Assembly: GCF_004912195.1 (NCBI RefSeq)
Contig: NZ_STGW01000001.1
Span: 625,851-689,850 of the forward strand
DNA from: Nocardioides caeni
Lineage (GTDB): Bacteria > Actinomycetota > Actinomycetes > Propionibacteriales > Nocardioidaceae
Length of the DNA stretch: 64,000 nucleotides
Direction of reading: 5' to 3'
In this document: positions 63,340 through 64,000 of the stretch, piece by piece
Position numbering within the stretch: the stretch's first letter is position 1
Layout: each line of letters starts with the position of its first letter
The notes under the pieces: model-generated
Database searches by the model: none
Told to the model about the DNA's origin: nothing
What the model saw: only the letters and a program-made list of their open reading frames with translations
Position numbers and translations under genes: made by a program

Positions 63340-64000
63340 TCATCGGGCGGCGACCAGTGCGAGCGCCGAGGTCACCATGTAGTCGCGCACCTGCGCCGCG
63401 GAGATCTGTCCGACGGTGGGGATGCCGGGGGCGACCTCGCTGACGAGGATGCCGAGCCGGGCCAGCTGGAGGGCACCGAGGCCGGAGGCGTAGAGGGCGT
63501 TCGCGAGCAGCACCGGGTCGTCGCTCAGCGTGAACGCGCCCTTCTCGACCCCGCCGGCCAGCGTCTCCGACAGCACGGTCAGGCACGACGTGATGCCGCG
63601 GCCGAGGCGGAAGAGCGGACCCTCGGCGATCTCGTCGAGCAGCTCGTCGCCCGGCCGGACCATCAGCGCCTGGGCGCAGTCGACGAAGGCGGGGTGGGCG
63701 ACGCCGTAGTCGACGAAGGCGCCCACGATCGCGCGGAGCTGCTCGGCCGGGACCGCGCTGCTCTGCGCCGCGTCCACCATGGCGTCGTGGAGCTCCTCGA
63801 GGTAGCCGACCAGCGTCAGCGCGAAGAGCTCCTCCTTGCCGGTGAAGTGGCGGTAGACGATCGCCCGGTTGATGCCGACCGCGGAGGCGACCTCCTCGAT
63901 CTGCACGTCCCGCACGCCCTTGGAGTCGAAGAGCTGTCGGGTGGCTGCGATGATCCCGGCCTCACGGGCCCGTCGACGTGCGGCCGCCGCCTTCCGGCGA
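63340..64000 (-). CDS. TetR-family regulator, N-terminus off the right edge
   Basis: The frame is open to the right edge; about 220 residues are visible and the start codon lies outside the window. The TetR helix-turn-helix is present (EAGIIAATRQLFDSKG, VQIEEVASAVGINRAIVYRHF, TGKEELFALTL), followed by a helical ligand-binding domain ending VRDYMVTSALALVAAR. The convergent position next to fadA2 makes a role in fatty-acid genes plausible, and the repeat between fabG4 and fadA2 is a candidate target. The ligand is unknown. Confidence 0.9.
   Translation of the reverse strand, partial: RRKAAAARRRAREAGIIAATRQLFDSKGVRDVQIEEVASAVGINRAIVYRHFTGKEELFALTLVGYLEELHDAMVDAAQSSAVPAEQLRAIVGAFVDYGVAHPAFVDCAQALMVRPGDELLDEIAEGPLFRLGRGITSCLTVLSETLAGGVEKGAFTLSDDPVLLANALYASGLGALQLARLGILVSEVAPGIPTVGQISAAQVRDYMVTSALALVAAR

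Overview
The window is high-GC, gene-dense DNA with short intergenic gaps. Several protein families in it are restricted to or typical of Actinomycetota: SepH, DUF3093, DUF3159, DUF3710, DUF4192, DUF4193, DUF4235, DUF222/HNH proteins, CeoB/CeoC and an FabG4-type reductase. A Nocardioides-like member of the Propionibacteriales is my best guess. That guess rests on gene content and synteny only. I see no tRNA, rRNA, CRISPR array, insertion sequence or prophage.

Layout. 1-10.5 kb: a secreted protein cut by the left edge, a SAM methyltransferase, rpsA with a clear terminator, a small membrane protein divergent from a GlxA-type regulator across a palindromic operator, a large secreted PQQ-type sugar dehydrogenase, a PAP2 membrane enzyme and a DUF222/HNH protein. 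10.5-11.1 kb: a decayed island with a long hairpin and a broken arr (rifampin ADP-ribosyltransferase). 11.1-19.3 kb: an MMPL exporter divergent from a NarL-type two-component pair, an acyl-CoA synthetase, an SGNH hydrolase, coaE and a SigB-like sigma factor. 19.4-31.9 kb: oligopeptidase B, dinB, a frameshifted DUF4192 gene, a glutamate-cysteine ligase homologue, a two-domain fatty acyl-CoA reductase, sepH, a sugar-lactone oxidase and an MFS transporter.

31.9-42.0 kb: hemH-suhB, DUF4193, DUF4235, DUF3093, dut, DUF3710, an OB-fold protein, DUF3159, ceoC-ceoB, a KimA-like potassium transporter and a TrmA-type RNA methyltransferase. From suhB onward this follows, from memory, the order of Mycobacterium tuberculosis Rv2701c-Rv2689c. 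42.0-43.9 kb: a compact three-gene cassette (excisionase-type HTH protein, 50-residue protein, ERCC4 nuclease fused to an Lsr2-type DNA-binding domain) behind a palindrome-covered promoter. It is the best candidate here for an undescribed system.

44.0-59.7 kb: an ABC exporter under two palindromes, aconitase, a secreted repeat protein, a second DUF222/HNH protein, and an operon-like run (thiamine-binding protein, DUF3105, NUDIX, SMP-30-like protein) followed by dxs, a lipoprotein metallopeptidase, a PAC2 protein and tesB. 59.7-64 kb: htdX-fabG4 divergent from fadA2, matching the order of M. tuberculosis Rv0241c-Rv0243, then a TetR regulator cut by the right edge.

A recurring regulatory feature is a TANNNT -10 hexamer placed 6-8 bases before an ATG or GTG. 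It occurs at 18 genes and predicts leaderless transcription. In three cases the TAG stop of the upstream gene is also the first half of that -10 box.
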